A stretch of 33,531 nucleotides of DNA from an uncultured Prevotella sp. (GTDB lineage Bacteria > Bacteroidota > Bacteroidia > Bacteroidales > Bacteroidaceae): contig CALUEX010000026.1 in NCBI GenBank assembly GCA_944319815.1, positions 1 through 33,531 of the forward strand, in the 5' to 3' direction. Positions within the stretch are counted from its first letter, which is position 1; the number at the start of each line of letters is the position of its first letter. The position numbers were made by a program, and so were the translations under genes. Below are positions 24,171-31,920 of this stretch, piece after piece. The notes beneath the pieces were generated by a model. That model was not told where the DNA came from. It searched no databases and worked only from the letters and a program-made list of their open reading frames with translations.

Positions 24171-24506
24171 GACTTTCTTTTTTTTAGTTGGCAAGGGACG
24201 AGGGACAAGCAAACAAGGGTCGCTTGCCTTGTCACAGGCCTCCCAGTGCTCCCAGGCCTCCCAGTTGTAGCTGAATAGGCCAGATAAGGCGGATAAGCCA
24301 AATGAACCTTGGCGGACAATGCGGCAGCTTGTCCCTCGTTTCTTGTTTGCTTGTCGCTCGTCCCTTGTCTGCTCGTCGCTCGTCCCTTGTCCCTCGTCCG
24401 CTCCCTTTTATTTTTCTTTAACTAAAAACGGAACATCAGTGAACTTATTGTGCACAAACACACGCTTATTTTGCAACCAGAAACGGAAACATAAAACAAT
24501 AAAGAT
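24171..24506. repeat. rnhB-upstream gap with a second GACAAGC-family palindrome
   Basis: GGGACGAGGGACAAGCAAAC (from about 24196) has inverted relatives spread over 24329-24402 (CTTGTCCCTCG, CTTGTTTGCTTGTCGCTCG, CTTGTCTGCTCG and more), so the right arm is amplified. The interior has CCTCCCAG direct repeats (near 24238-24264). No gene is supported. A weak TATTTTGC box (near 24468) precedes the next gene by 39 bp. Confidence 0.65.
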
Positions 24507-24818
24507 ATGGAAAAGCAAATGACATTGGAGGCGAACGCCTTTACGGCAAAGGGATTTACCGCGCAGATGAAAAGGATAAGCTACAGGCTGGCCGCACCGC
24601 AACGGATGCTCCGCCGGTATTACGCTTACGTGCTCGGGGAAGAAGTAAGCAAGGAGCGCGCAAGGGCTATGACCGAAGCCCAAGCGGCTTTCTTCGCCGT
24701 GACGCTACCCGCCGACTATCCCTTGGTACTCAGGGCATTGGCCTGCGCGTGGTTCGTGGTGGCAATAAGGAAATTAAACACCCACCCCAGCCCTCCCGAA
24801 GGGAGGGAGCTTAATTAG
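24507..24818 (+). CDS. Small hypothetical protein whose C-terminus is encoded by a repeat
   Basis: 103 residues starting MEKQMTLEANAFTAKGFTAQ. It is predicted mostly helical, with a basic middle (MKRISYRLAAPQRMLRRYYA) and a hydrophobic end (YPLVLRALACAWFVVAIRKL). I do not recognise a family; it could be a small membrane-associated or DNA-binding protein. The final residues (NTHPSPPEGRELN) and the stop are encoded by a CACCCACCCCAGCCCTCCC repeat, so the ancestral end was probably near residue 90. It is convergent with sufS across a bidirectional terminator. Confidence 0.55.
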   Translation: MEKQMTLEANAFTAKGFTAQMKRISYRLAAPQRMLRRYYAYVLGEEVSKERARAMTEAQAAFFAVTLPADYPLVLRALACAWFVVAIRKLNTHPSPPEGRELN

Positions 24819-24978
24819 CTATACAAAAGAAACACCCACCCCAACCCTCCCGAAGGGAGGGAGTTTTAATTAGCTATGCAAAAGAAAAAAGGAAGTGGAA
24901 CAAATGTTTTCACTTCCTTTTTTATATTTATTACAAGACATATCAAGCTCCCTCCCTTCGGGAGGGCTGGGGTGGGTG
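24779..24978. repeat. Three CACCCACCCC/CCCTCCC repeat copies between small gene and sufS
   Basis: Two direct copies (from 24779 and 24833) are each followed by TTAATTAGCTATRCAAAAGA, forming a tandem duplication of about 54 bp. An inverted copy lies at about 24945-24978. Each contains the CCCTCCC-GAA-GGGAGGG hairpin. The terminator at 24885-24923 lies between the direct and inverted copies. Confidence 0.85.
24885..24923. terminator. Bidirectional terminator between the small gene and sufS
   Basis: AAAAAAGGAAGTG (24885-24897) pairs perfectly with 24911-24923 around a 13-nt loop, with A and T runs at the ends. It is placed to terminate both convergent transcripts, including the suf operon. Confidence 0.85.
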
Positions 24979-25023
24979 TCAGGTGTCAGACGTTGGGTGT
25001 CAGGTGTTTGGTGGTTTTGTGCC

Positions 25024-26238
25024 CTAAAACATCTTGCTGACGCGCTTCACGCCCTCTACGAGTGCGTCTATTTCTTCCTTCGTATTGTAAAGGGCGAACG
25101 AGGCGCGCACCGTGCCCTGTATGCCGAGACGCAGCATGAGGGGCTGGGCGCAATGGTGGCCGGTGCGCACGGCTATGCCGAGACGGTCGAGGAGCGTGCC
25201 CATGTCGAGGTGGTGGATGTCGCCCACGAGGAACGACACAACGGCGTCCTTGCGCGGGGCGGTGCCGAAGATGCGGATGTTGTCTACCGTAGAGAGTTGC
25301 TGCATGGCGTACTGCGTCAGCTCCTGCTCGTGCCGGCTGATGTTGTCAAGGCCGAGCGCGGTGATGTAGTCGATGGCCTTGGCAAGGCCGTGGGTGGCAA
25401 CGTAGTCGGGCGTGCCGGCCTCGAACTTGAACGGGAGGCGCTCGAACACCGTGCGCTCGAAGCTGACGCTCTCAATCATCTCTCCCCCACCCTGGTAAGG
25501 CGGCAAGCGGTCGAGCCAGTCTTCCTTGCCGTAAAGCATGCCTACGCCCGTAGGCCCGTACATCTTGTGGCCGCTGAAGGCGAAGAAGTCGCAGTCCATA
25601 GCCTGCACGTCAACGGCGAAGTGGGGTGCGCTCTGTGCGCCGTCAACCATCACGGGCACACCGTGCTCATGGGCGATGCGTATGATTTCCTCCACCGGGT
25701 TCACCGTGCCGAGCACATTGCTCACGTGCGTCACGCTCACGATTTTCGTCCTTTCGGTAAACAGTTTCTCGTATTCGTCGAGCAAGAGTTCGCCCTCGTC
25801 GGTCATCGGGATGACGCGGATTGATATGCCGCGCTTGGCTGCCTGGAGCTGCCATGGCACTATGTTGGAGTGGTGTTCCATGACGGAGACAATCACTTCG
25901 TCGCCCTCCTGCATGAACTCTTCGCAGAAAGAGGAGGCCACGAGGTTAAGGCTCTCGGTGGTGCCTCGCGTGAAGATGACCTCGCTCGTGGAGCGTGCGT
26001 TGATGAAGCGGCGCACCTTCTCGCGCGCTTCCTCGTGCAGGTCGGTGGCCTGCTGCGACAGGTAGTGCACCCCGCGATGTACGTTCGCGTTGACGTTGTA
26101 ATACTCGTCGGTTATGGCCTCAACCACCTGGCGCGGCTTCTGGGTCGTTGCGGCATTGTCGAGATACACCAACGGACGGTCATAGACCGTGCGGGAGAGT
26201 ATAGGAAAGTCGTTTCGGATTTTGTTGATGTCGAACAT
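25024..26238 (-). CDS. sufS: Cysteine desulfurase SufS
   Basis: 404 residues, normal for SufS. This PLP enzyme takes sulfur from cysteine for iron-sulfur cluster assembly. It starts MFDINKIRNDFPILSRTVYD, then LVYLDNAATTQKPRQVVEAI. FTRGTTESLNLVA and MEHHSNIVPWQLQA bind the cofactor, VDGAQSAPH carries the PLP-pyridine Asp, and FFAFSGHKMYGPTGVGMLYG carries the Schiff-base Lys. The catalytic Cys is in VRTGHHCAQPLM near residue 363, in the short-loop context typical of group II desulfurases. It is the last gene of sufBCDS. No SufE or SufU sulfur acceptor is visible in the window. Confidence 0.96.
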   Translation of the reverse strand: MFDINKIRNDFPILSRTVYDRPLVYLDNAATTQKPRQVVEAITDEYYNVNANVHRGVHYLSQQATDLHEEAREKVRRFINARSTSEVIFTRGTTESLNLVASSFCEEFMQEGDEVIVSVMEHHSNIVPWQLQAAKRGISIRVIPMTDEGELLLDEYEKLFTERTKIVSVTHVSNVLGTVNPVEEIIRIAHEHGVPVMVDGAQSAPHFAVDVQAMDCDFFAFSGHKMYGPTGVGMLYGKEDWLDRLPPYQGGGEMIESVSFERTVFERLPFKFEAGTPDYVATHGLAKAIDYITALGLDNISRHEQELTQYAMQQLSTVDNIRIFGTAPRKDAVVSFLVGDIHHLDMGTLLDRLGIAVRTGHHCAQPLMLRLGIQGTVRASFALYNTKEEIDALVEGVKRVSKMF

Positions 26239-26407
26239 AAAACTATTGATTTAACACCCACCCCAACCCTCCCAAAGGGAGGGAGCTTGGTAACCAAAAG
26301 ACTGTGAAGGAGTGGATGTACGTTTATCTTACTTTAATATAATACCTTATCATCAATCAAACAAGGCATTTCAAACGCCCTCCCCTCGGGAGGGTTGGGG
26401 TGGGTGC
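26239..26407. repeat. sufD-sufS gap: CACCCACCCC inverted repeat pair
   Basis: CACCCACCCCAACCCTCCC (26255-26273, with its own GGGAGGG partner) is repeated in perfect inverse over 19 bp at 26387-26405, leaving about 110 bp of AT-rich DNA between. The transcript through the operon must cross it. Confidence 0.85.
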
Positions 26408-27754
26408 TTACCTACACAGCTTGCATCCCTCGCATTTGTTCAGTTCGCCACGGAAGCGTTTTTCGACGAGGTAGTGCAAGCGGTCGCGCAGCGGGGCGAG
26501 CTTTATGCCGTCGATGACTTCATTGACGAAGGCGAACTCAAGCAGGAGCTTGGCCTCCTTGAGCGGAATGCCGCGCTGGCGCATATAGAACAAGGCCGCG
26601 TCGTTAAGCTGGCCTACGGTGCTCCCGTGGGCGCACTTCACGTCGTCGGCGTATATTTCGAGCATCGGCTGGGTGTACATACGCGCCTCCTTCGTTGCGC
26701 AGAGGTTCTGGTTAGTCTCCTGCGAGACAGTCTTCTGTGCCCCGTGGCGCACCAATACCTTGCCGGCGAACGCGCCTACGGCGTTGCCGTCGAGCACGTA
26801 CTTGTACAGTTCGCGGCTCGTGCAGTGAGGCACACGGTGGTCGATGAGCGTGTTGTTGTCAACGTGCTGGTGCTTGTCGGCTATTACGCAACCGTAAAGG
26901 TCGCACTCGGCGCCCTCGCCAGCGAAGACAAGGTCGGTGCGGTTGCGCGTTATTCCGTTATGCAGCGTGATGACGTTGTGGCTCACGCGGCTGTCGCGTT
27001 GCTGCTCGATGAACACGTTGCTCACACGGACGTTCTTCACGTGGGTCTCCTCCAGGCAGTAAAGGTCGAGCGAGGCGTTGTCCCCCACGTATGCTTCGAT
27101 TACTTGCGTGGCAAGGAAACGGCGGTCGTCGGCGGCATGGTCGCAGAAAAGGAGCTTGATTTGGGCACCTTCCTCGACTACGATTAGCACGCGGCGGTTC
27201 ACCATCAGGTCTACGTCCGACCGCAGGATGTTGATTACCTGCACGGCCTTTTCCACCACAACGCCCTTAGGCACGTACACCAAAAGGCCGTCCTCGGCCA
27301 GCATCGTGTTAAGGGCGGTGATGCCGTCGTCGGCCGTCTTTGCAAGTTTTGCGTAGTATTTCGCCACGAAGTCGGGATGTTCAGCGGCATATTTTGCCAG
27401 CGAGCCCACCACAACTCCGTCGGGCAGGGAATGCCCTTTGGGCAAGGCCTTGTCGTAAAAGCCGTCGTTCAATACGAAGTAAAGTTGCGTGCTGAGGTTC
27501 GGCACGTCGCAACGGAACGCCTCATACGGGTCAACGGGTATGTCCAGACGGTTGAGGTTAAGGCCGTAGTCTGGCTCGAACAGCGCCGGGATGTCGGTAT
27601 ATTTGTAACGTTCGACCTTCTTCGTGGGGAAGCCTATGCGGCGGAAGTCGTCGAAAGCGGCGTCGCGCACGGCGTTCATCGGCGCCGCACTGTGTGCCAT
27701 GAGCATCTCTCGGCACTGCCCGTAAAGGTCGATATATTGTTTTTCGCTCTGCAT
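26408..27754 (-). CDS. sufD: Fe-S cluster assembly protein SufD
   Basis: 448 residues, normal for SufD, which joins SufB and SufC in the SufBC2D scaffold. The N-terminal helical part is poorly conserved, as usual (RRIGFPTKKVERYKYTDIPA is the family motif). The right-handed beta-helix follows, with DGVVVGSLAKYAAEHPDFV, EDGLLVYVPKGVVVEKAVQV, ADDRRFLATQVIEAYVGDNA and SLDLYCLEETHVKNVRVSNV. The conserved C-terminal part reads QTNQNLCATKEARMYTQPML, EIYADDVKCAHGSTVGQLND and FYMRQRGIPLKEAKLLLEFA. It ends in CEGCKLCR. SufB-like Cys and Glu residues used in cluster assembly are replaced, as expected in SufD. The start is the ATG at 27752-27754. Confidence 0.95.
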   Translation of the reverse strand: MQSEKQYIDLYGQCREMLMAHSAAPMNAVRDAAFDDFRRIGFPTKKVERYKYTDIPALFEPDYGLNLNRLDIPVDPYEAFRCDVPNLSTQLYFVLNDGFYDKALPKGHSLPDGVVVGSLAKYAAEHPDFVAKYYAKLAKTADDGITALNTMLAEDGLLVYVPKGVVVEKAVQVINILRSDVDLMVNRRVLIVVEEGAQIKLLFCDHAADDRRFLATQVIEAYVGDNASLDLYCLEETHVKNVRVSNVFIEQQRDSRVSHNVITLHNGITRNRTDLVFAGEGAECDLYGCVIADKHQHVDNNTLIDHRVPHCTSRELYKYVLDGNAVGAFAGKVLVRHGAQKTVSQETNQNLCATKEARMYTQPMLEIYADDVKCAHGSTVGQLNDAALFYMRQRGIPLKEAKLLLEFAFVNEVIDGIKLAPLRDRLHYLVEKRFRGELNKCEGCKLCR

Positions 27755-27908
27755 TTTGTTTATTTTTAGGAGTTAAAGAAGTTAATGAAGTTAAAGGAGT
27801 TAAAGACAAATGACAATCATCGAATAAGACAAATGAGCCAAATAAGACCGATATACTTAGCCTGTAATGCAAATCTACTTACTCCTTTACTCCTCTTCTC
27901 CTTACTAC
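27755..27908. repeat. sufC-sufD gap: degenerate GGAGTTAA-family element
   Basis: TTTTTAGGAGTTAAAGAAGT and further units to GGAGTTAAAGACAAATGACAA (about 27765-27815) form one arm. The facing side (ACTCCTTTACTCCTCTTCTCC, 27877-27902) pairs only partly. It is the least symmetric copy in the window. Confidence 0.7.
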
Positions 27909-28664
27909 TTAAATCCTGTCCACTTCCTCTTTAATCCAGTCGTAGCCGCGCTTCTCTATTTCCTTCGACAGCTCCGGGCCGGCGGTCTTCACGATACGGC
28001 CATGGTAGAGCACGTGTACGATGTCGGGCTTGATGATGTCAAGCAGGCGCTCATAGTGCGTGATGACGATGCAACTCGACTCCGGCGTGCGCAGCTTGTT
28101 CACCCCTTCGGCCACGATGCGCAGCGCATCGACGTCAAGGCCAGAGTCTGTCTCGTCGAGAATGCTCAACTTCGGCTCGAGCATCGCCATTTGGAAAATC
28201 TCGTTGCGCTTCTTCTCGCCGCCGCTGAAGCCCTCGTTCACCGAGCGGTTCGACAGCTTGCTGTCAAGCTCCACGATTTTCCTTTTCTCGCGCATCAGCT
28301 TCAGAAACTCCGCCGCATTGAGCGGTTCCTTGCCTTCATACTTGCGTTTCTCGTTCACGGCGGCGCGCATGAAGTTGGTCATCGACACGCCGGGGATTTC
28401 AACCGGGTACTGGAACGAGAGGAAAAGCCCCTCGTGCGCCCTGTCCTCGGGCTTCATCGCGAGCAAATCCTTGCCGTTGAACGTAACCTCGCCGGCGGTC
28501 ACCTCATAGAGCGGATTGCCTACAAGTACCGCGCTAAGCGTGCTCTTTCCCGAACCGTTAGGGCCCATTATGGCGTGCGTCTCGCCGTCTTTTATCGTAA
28601 GGTTGATACCCTTCAATATCTCCTTGTCGCCTATTTTGGCGTGTAAGTCTTTTATTTCTAACAT
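27909..28664 (-). CDS. sufC: Fe-S cluster assembly ATPase SufC
   Basis: 251 residues from the ATG at 28662-28664 (MLEIKDLHAKIGDKEILKGI). The frame is open 23 codons further, but those encode the AATTGA repeat and are rejected. SufC is the ABC-type ATPase of the SufBCD scaffold. Walker A is GPNGSGKST, the Q-loop region is LSFQYPVEIPGVSMTNFMRA, the signature is FSGGEKKRNEIFQMAML, Walker B is SILDETDSGLDVDAL, and the H-loop is VITHYERLLD. Length and motifs are normal for the family. Confidence 0.97.
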   Translation of the reverse strand: MLEIKDLHAKIGDKEILKGINLTIKDGETHAIMGPNGSGKSTLSAVLVGNPLYEVTAGEVTFNGKDLLAMKPEDRAHEGLFLSFQYPVEIPGVSMTNFMRAAVNEKRKYEGKEPLNAAEFLKLMREKRKIVELDSKLSNRSVNEGFSGGEKKRNEIFQMAMLEPKLSILDETDSGLDVDALRIVAEGVNKLRTPESSCIVITHYERLLDIIKPDIVHVLYHGRIVKTAGPELSKEIEKRGYDWIKEEVDRI

Positions 28665-28818
28665 AACATCTTTGATAAATGGAGAATTGAAAATGGAGAA
28701 TTGAAAATTATGATTACCTTTACGTATCGGCAATCACATTATCTTCATAGCGTCCATTCCCTTTCCTCAATTAATATATGGTAATCATAATTCTCAATTC
28801 TCAATTTTCAATTAATCG
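28665..28818. repeat. sufB-sufC gap: AATTGA/GGTAATCAT palindrome
   Basis: The left arm is GAGAATTGAAAAT-type units ending ATTATGATTACC (28681-28718). The right arm is GGTAATCATAATTCTCAATT and following units (28780-28815). The core ATGATTACC/GGTAATCAT is perfect and the outer units differ at a few positions. The loop is about 61 nt. This is the basic form of the element amplified before dprA. Confidence 0.85.
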
Positions 28819-30276
<1,458 letters not shown>

Positions 30277-30330
30277 TCGTTGTTTCCTGACTTGTCCTTG
30301 CGTGTTCAACAAACACACTTTGCAAGTTTG

Positions 30331-30362
30331 CAAAGATAATGAATAAATAGTACGGGAACAAA
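30331..30362 (-). promoter_or_regulatory. Promoter of the sufBCDS operon
   Basis: On the minus strand, TTTG (30359-30362), 20 bp, then TATCTTTG (30331-30338): an exact consensus match. The leader would be about 48 nt. No other good promoter is visible before sufC, sufD or sufS, so all four genes probably depend on it. Confidence 0.85.
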
Positions 30363-30500
30363 TAATGTGGGTATAAAAAAACTAAACAGCCAGCATCGTG
30401 CCGGCAATGCTATGTACCGAAATAACGGAAACTATGTGCGTAAACAGCTGTTTTTTGTTTTTTTATGATAATGCGGAATGGCATTTATGACAAAAAACGT

Positions 30501-30508
30501 TAGATTTG
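30501..30508 (+). promoter_or_regulatory. -7 box of the DUF3332-type lipoprotein gene
   Basis: TAGATTTG matches TAnnTTTG and lies 31 bp before the ATG at 30540. No TTTG is found about 20 bp upstream, so it may need an activator or be weak. AAACAGCTGTTT (near 30441-30452), a perfect 12-bp palindrome, lies about 50 bp upstream and could be an operator. Confidence 0.45.
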
Positions 30509-30539
30509 TAAGCGATAATCAAACAAACCATAACACACC

Positions 30540-31091
30540 ATGTACAAAAAAGCATTAAAACCCATCACTCTGCTCCTGGCCGGCACGCTGCTCGTAAGCT
30601 CGTGCATCGGCTCGTTCGGACTGTTCAACAAGGTGCTCGACTGGAACAAGCAAGCCACGGGCAACAAGTTCCTTAACTGGCTAATCTTCATCCTCATCTC
30701 GCCGGCCTACGTGCTGTGCGGCGTGGCCGACATCCTGGTCATCAACTCCATCGAGTTCTGGTCGGGCAGCAACCCGTTGGCCGAGAACGTCGGCAAGACG
30801 GAGAGCGTGCTCGGCAGCGACGGCAAGCTGTACGCCGTGACGACTCTCGAGGACGGATACGAGATACGCGACCCTGAGGGCAACATCGTCAACTTCGTCT
30901 ACGACAAGAAGGAAAACACGTGGTCGATGGTGCAGGACGGCAAGAAGACCACCCTGCTGCGCATCAAGGCTAACGACACGGCGGAAATCTACCTCAAGGA
31001 CGGCCGCACGATGGACGTCGCCCTCAACGAACAAGGTATGTTCGACGCACGTATGGCCGTGAACGGCGGAACGTTTTTTGCGTTTAGATGA
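30540..31091 (+). CDS. DUF3332-family lipoprotein
   Basis: 183 residues. The signal MYKKALKPITLLLAGTLLVS ends in lipobox VSSC (Cys22). The core CIGSFGLFNKVLDWNKQATG, with KFLNWLIFILISPAYVLCGV and ILVINSIEFWSGSNPL, is the DUF3332 pattern of Bacteroidota and Proteobacteria. It contains a second hydrophobic segment (about residues 43-63), so the protein may be anchored by lipid and membrane helix. The second half is predicted beta-rich with a charged surface (SDGKLYAVTTLEDGYEIRDP and DPEGNIVNFVYDKKENTWSM). The function is unknown. It stands alone on its strand and is divergent from sufB. Confidence 0.85.
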   Translation: MYKKALKPITLLLAGTLLVSSCIGSFGLFNKVLDWNKQATGNKFLNWLIFILISPAYVLCGVADILVINSIEFWSGSNPLAENVGKTESVLGSDGKLYAVTTLEDGYEIRDPEGNIVNFVYDKKENTWSMVQDGKKTTLLRIKANDTAEIYLKDGRTMDVALNEQGMFDARMAVNGGTFFAFR

Positions 31092-31115
31092 ATACTTTTA
31101 GGAGTTAAGACAAGT

Positions 31116-31238
31116 TTTTAGGAGTTAAGGAGTTAGGAAGTTAAGGAGTTAAGACAATAGCTTCGTTGATTATTTCTTTCGCAAATAACAAGGCATTTGT
31201 CTTAACTCCTTAACTTCCTAACTCCTTAACTCCTAAAA
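31116..31238. repeat. GGAGTTAA-family palindrome with perfect 42-bp arms (lipoprotein-fur gap)
   Basis: The left arm 31116-31157 and right arm 31197-31238 match exactly over 42 bp with a 39-nt loop. The unit order is TTTTA, GGAGTTAA, GGAGTTAG, GAAGTTAA, GGAGTTAA, GACAA. The variants GGAGTTAG and GAAGTTAA are mirrored. A separate short unit with GACAA (31097-31113) precedes it. It lies between convergent genes and could terminate both. Confidence 0.95.
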
Positions 31239-31242
31239 TCAA

Positions 31243-31671
31243 CTACCGATTTTTCCCCGCGCATTCCGGGCACAATCCCTTTATCACGTAGTTTATGCTG
31301 TTCATCACGAAGCCGTCGGGCAGTTCCACCACGGGCACGTGTATGCGCTTCAGGCAGAACGTGCGGTGGCAACGCTCGCAGTAGAAGTGCGTGTGTTCGT
31401 CGTCAACGCCGCAGTCGCAGTCGTCCGAGCAGACGTTATACTTCAGCGAGCCGCTGCCGTCGTCAACGGCGTGTATCAGCTTGTTCATCAGGAACACCGT
31501 CAGGGTGCGCGATATAGTGCTCTTGTCAACGGTGGGCAACAACCTTTCGAGCTGCGGCAGCGACACCGTTTCGTCGCCGCGGAACATCTCGCGCAGGATT
31601 AGCAGCCGCGTGGCCGTAGGCTTTATTCCGCGGTGCTCCAGTTTGTCGATATAAAATTGCTCATCGGTCAT
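31243..31671 (-). CDS. Fur-family metal-responsive transcriptional regulator
   Basis: 142 residues. The N-terminal winged-helix domain (residues about 8-80) reads HRGIKPTATRLLILREMFRG and ERLLPTVDKSTISRTLTVFL. The dimerisation domain has His/Cys metal motifs: DDEHTHFYCERCHRTFCLKR and the terminal CPEC. CxxC pairs such as ERC/CPEC are typical structural zinc ligands in Fur, Zur and PerR. Metal specificity cannot be read from sequence. The neighbouring ATPase suggests zinc, but iron or peroxide control is possible. The promoter -7 box (31679-31686) is only 7 bp upstream of the ATG, so the mRNA is probably leaderless. Confidence 0.9.
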   Translation of the reverse strand: MTDEQFYIDKLEHRGIKPTATRLLILREMFRGDETVSLPQLERLLPTVDKSTISRTLTVFLMNKLIHAVDDGSGSLKYNVCSDDCDCGVDDEHTHFYCERCHRTFCLKRIHVPVVELPDGFVMNSINYVIKGLCPECAGKNR

Positions 31672-31678
31672 GGTGATG

Positions 31679-31686
31679 CAAATATA
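31679..31686 (-). promoter_or_regulatory. -7 box of the fur-family gene
   Basis: TATATTTG on the minus strand, with a poor -33 (CTTG, 17 bp upstream). Seven bases separate it from the start codon. Autoregulation through an overlapping site is plausible, but I cannot identify an operator. Confidence 0.55.
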
Positions 31687-31727
31687 AGTTTTTTTTCTGA
31701 GGACAAGGAAGATAAAGGGAATTATTT

Positions 31728-31906
31728 TAGGAGTTAAGGAGTTAAAGGGAGTAAAGGAGTTAAGACAATAGCTTTTTCTTTTTAGGAGTTAAGGAGTTAA
31801 AGGGAGTAAAGGAGTTAAGACAATAGCTTTGTTGGTCATAAATAATTACAGCCTACAAGTCATTTGTCTTAACTCCTTAACTCCCTTTAACTCCTTAACT
31901 CCTAAA
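31728..31906. repeat. GGAGTTAA-family palindrome with a duplicated left arm (fur-ATPase gap)
   Basis: The left arm 31781-31823 and right arm 31864-31906 match at 42 of 43 bp, with a 40-nt loop. A second copy of the left arm (about 31729-31770) lies in tandem about 52 bp upstream. The unit order includes the variant AGGGAGTA (31801-31808), mirrored as AGGGAGTT in the other arm. Further TAACTCCTA units run to 31930, inside the ATPase gene end. Confidence 0.92.
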
Positions 31907-31920
31907 TTTAACTCCTAATA

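Noticed and set aside
28665-28733. N-terminal extension of sufC by 23 residues
   Set aside because: The extension is translated repeat sequence, and SufC proteins start at the MLEIKDLHAK position.
30277-30333. N-terminal extension of sufB by 19 residues
   Set aside because: The upstream ATG lies inside the -7 promoter box, so it would not be in the transcript.
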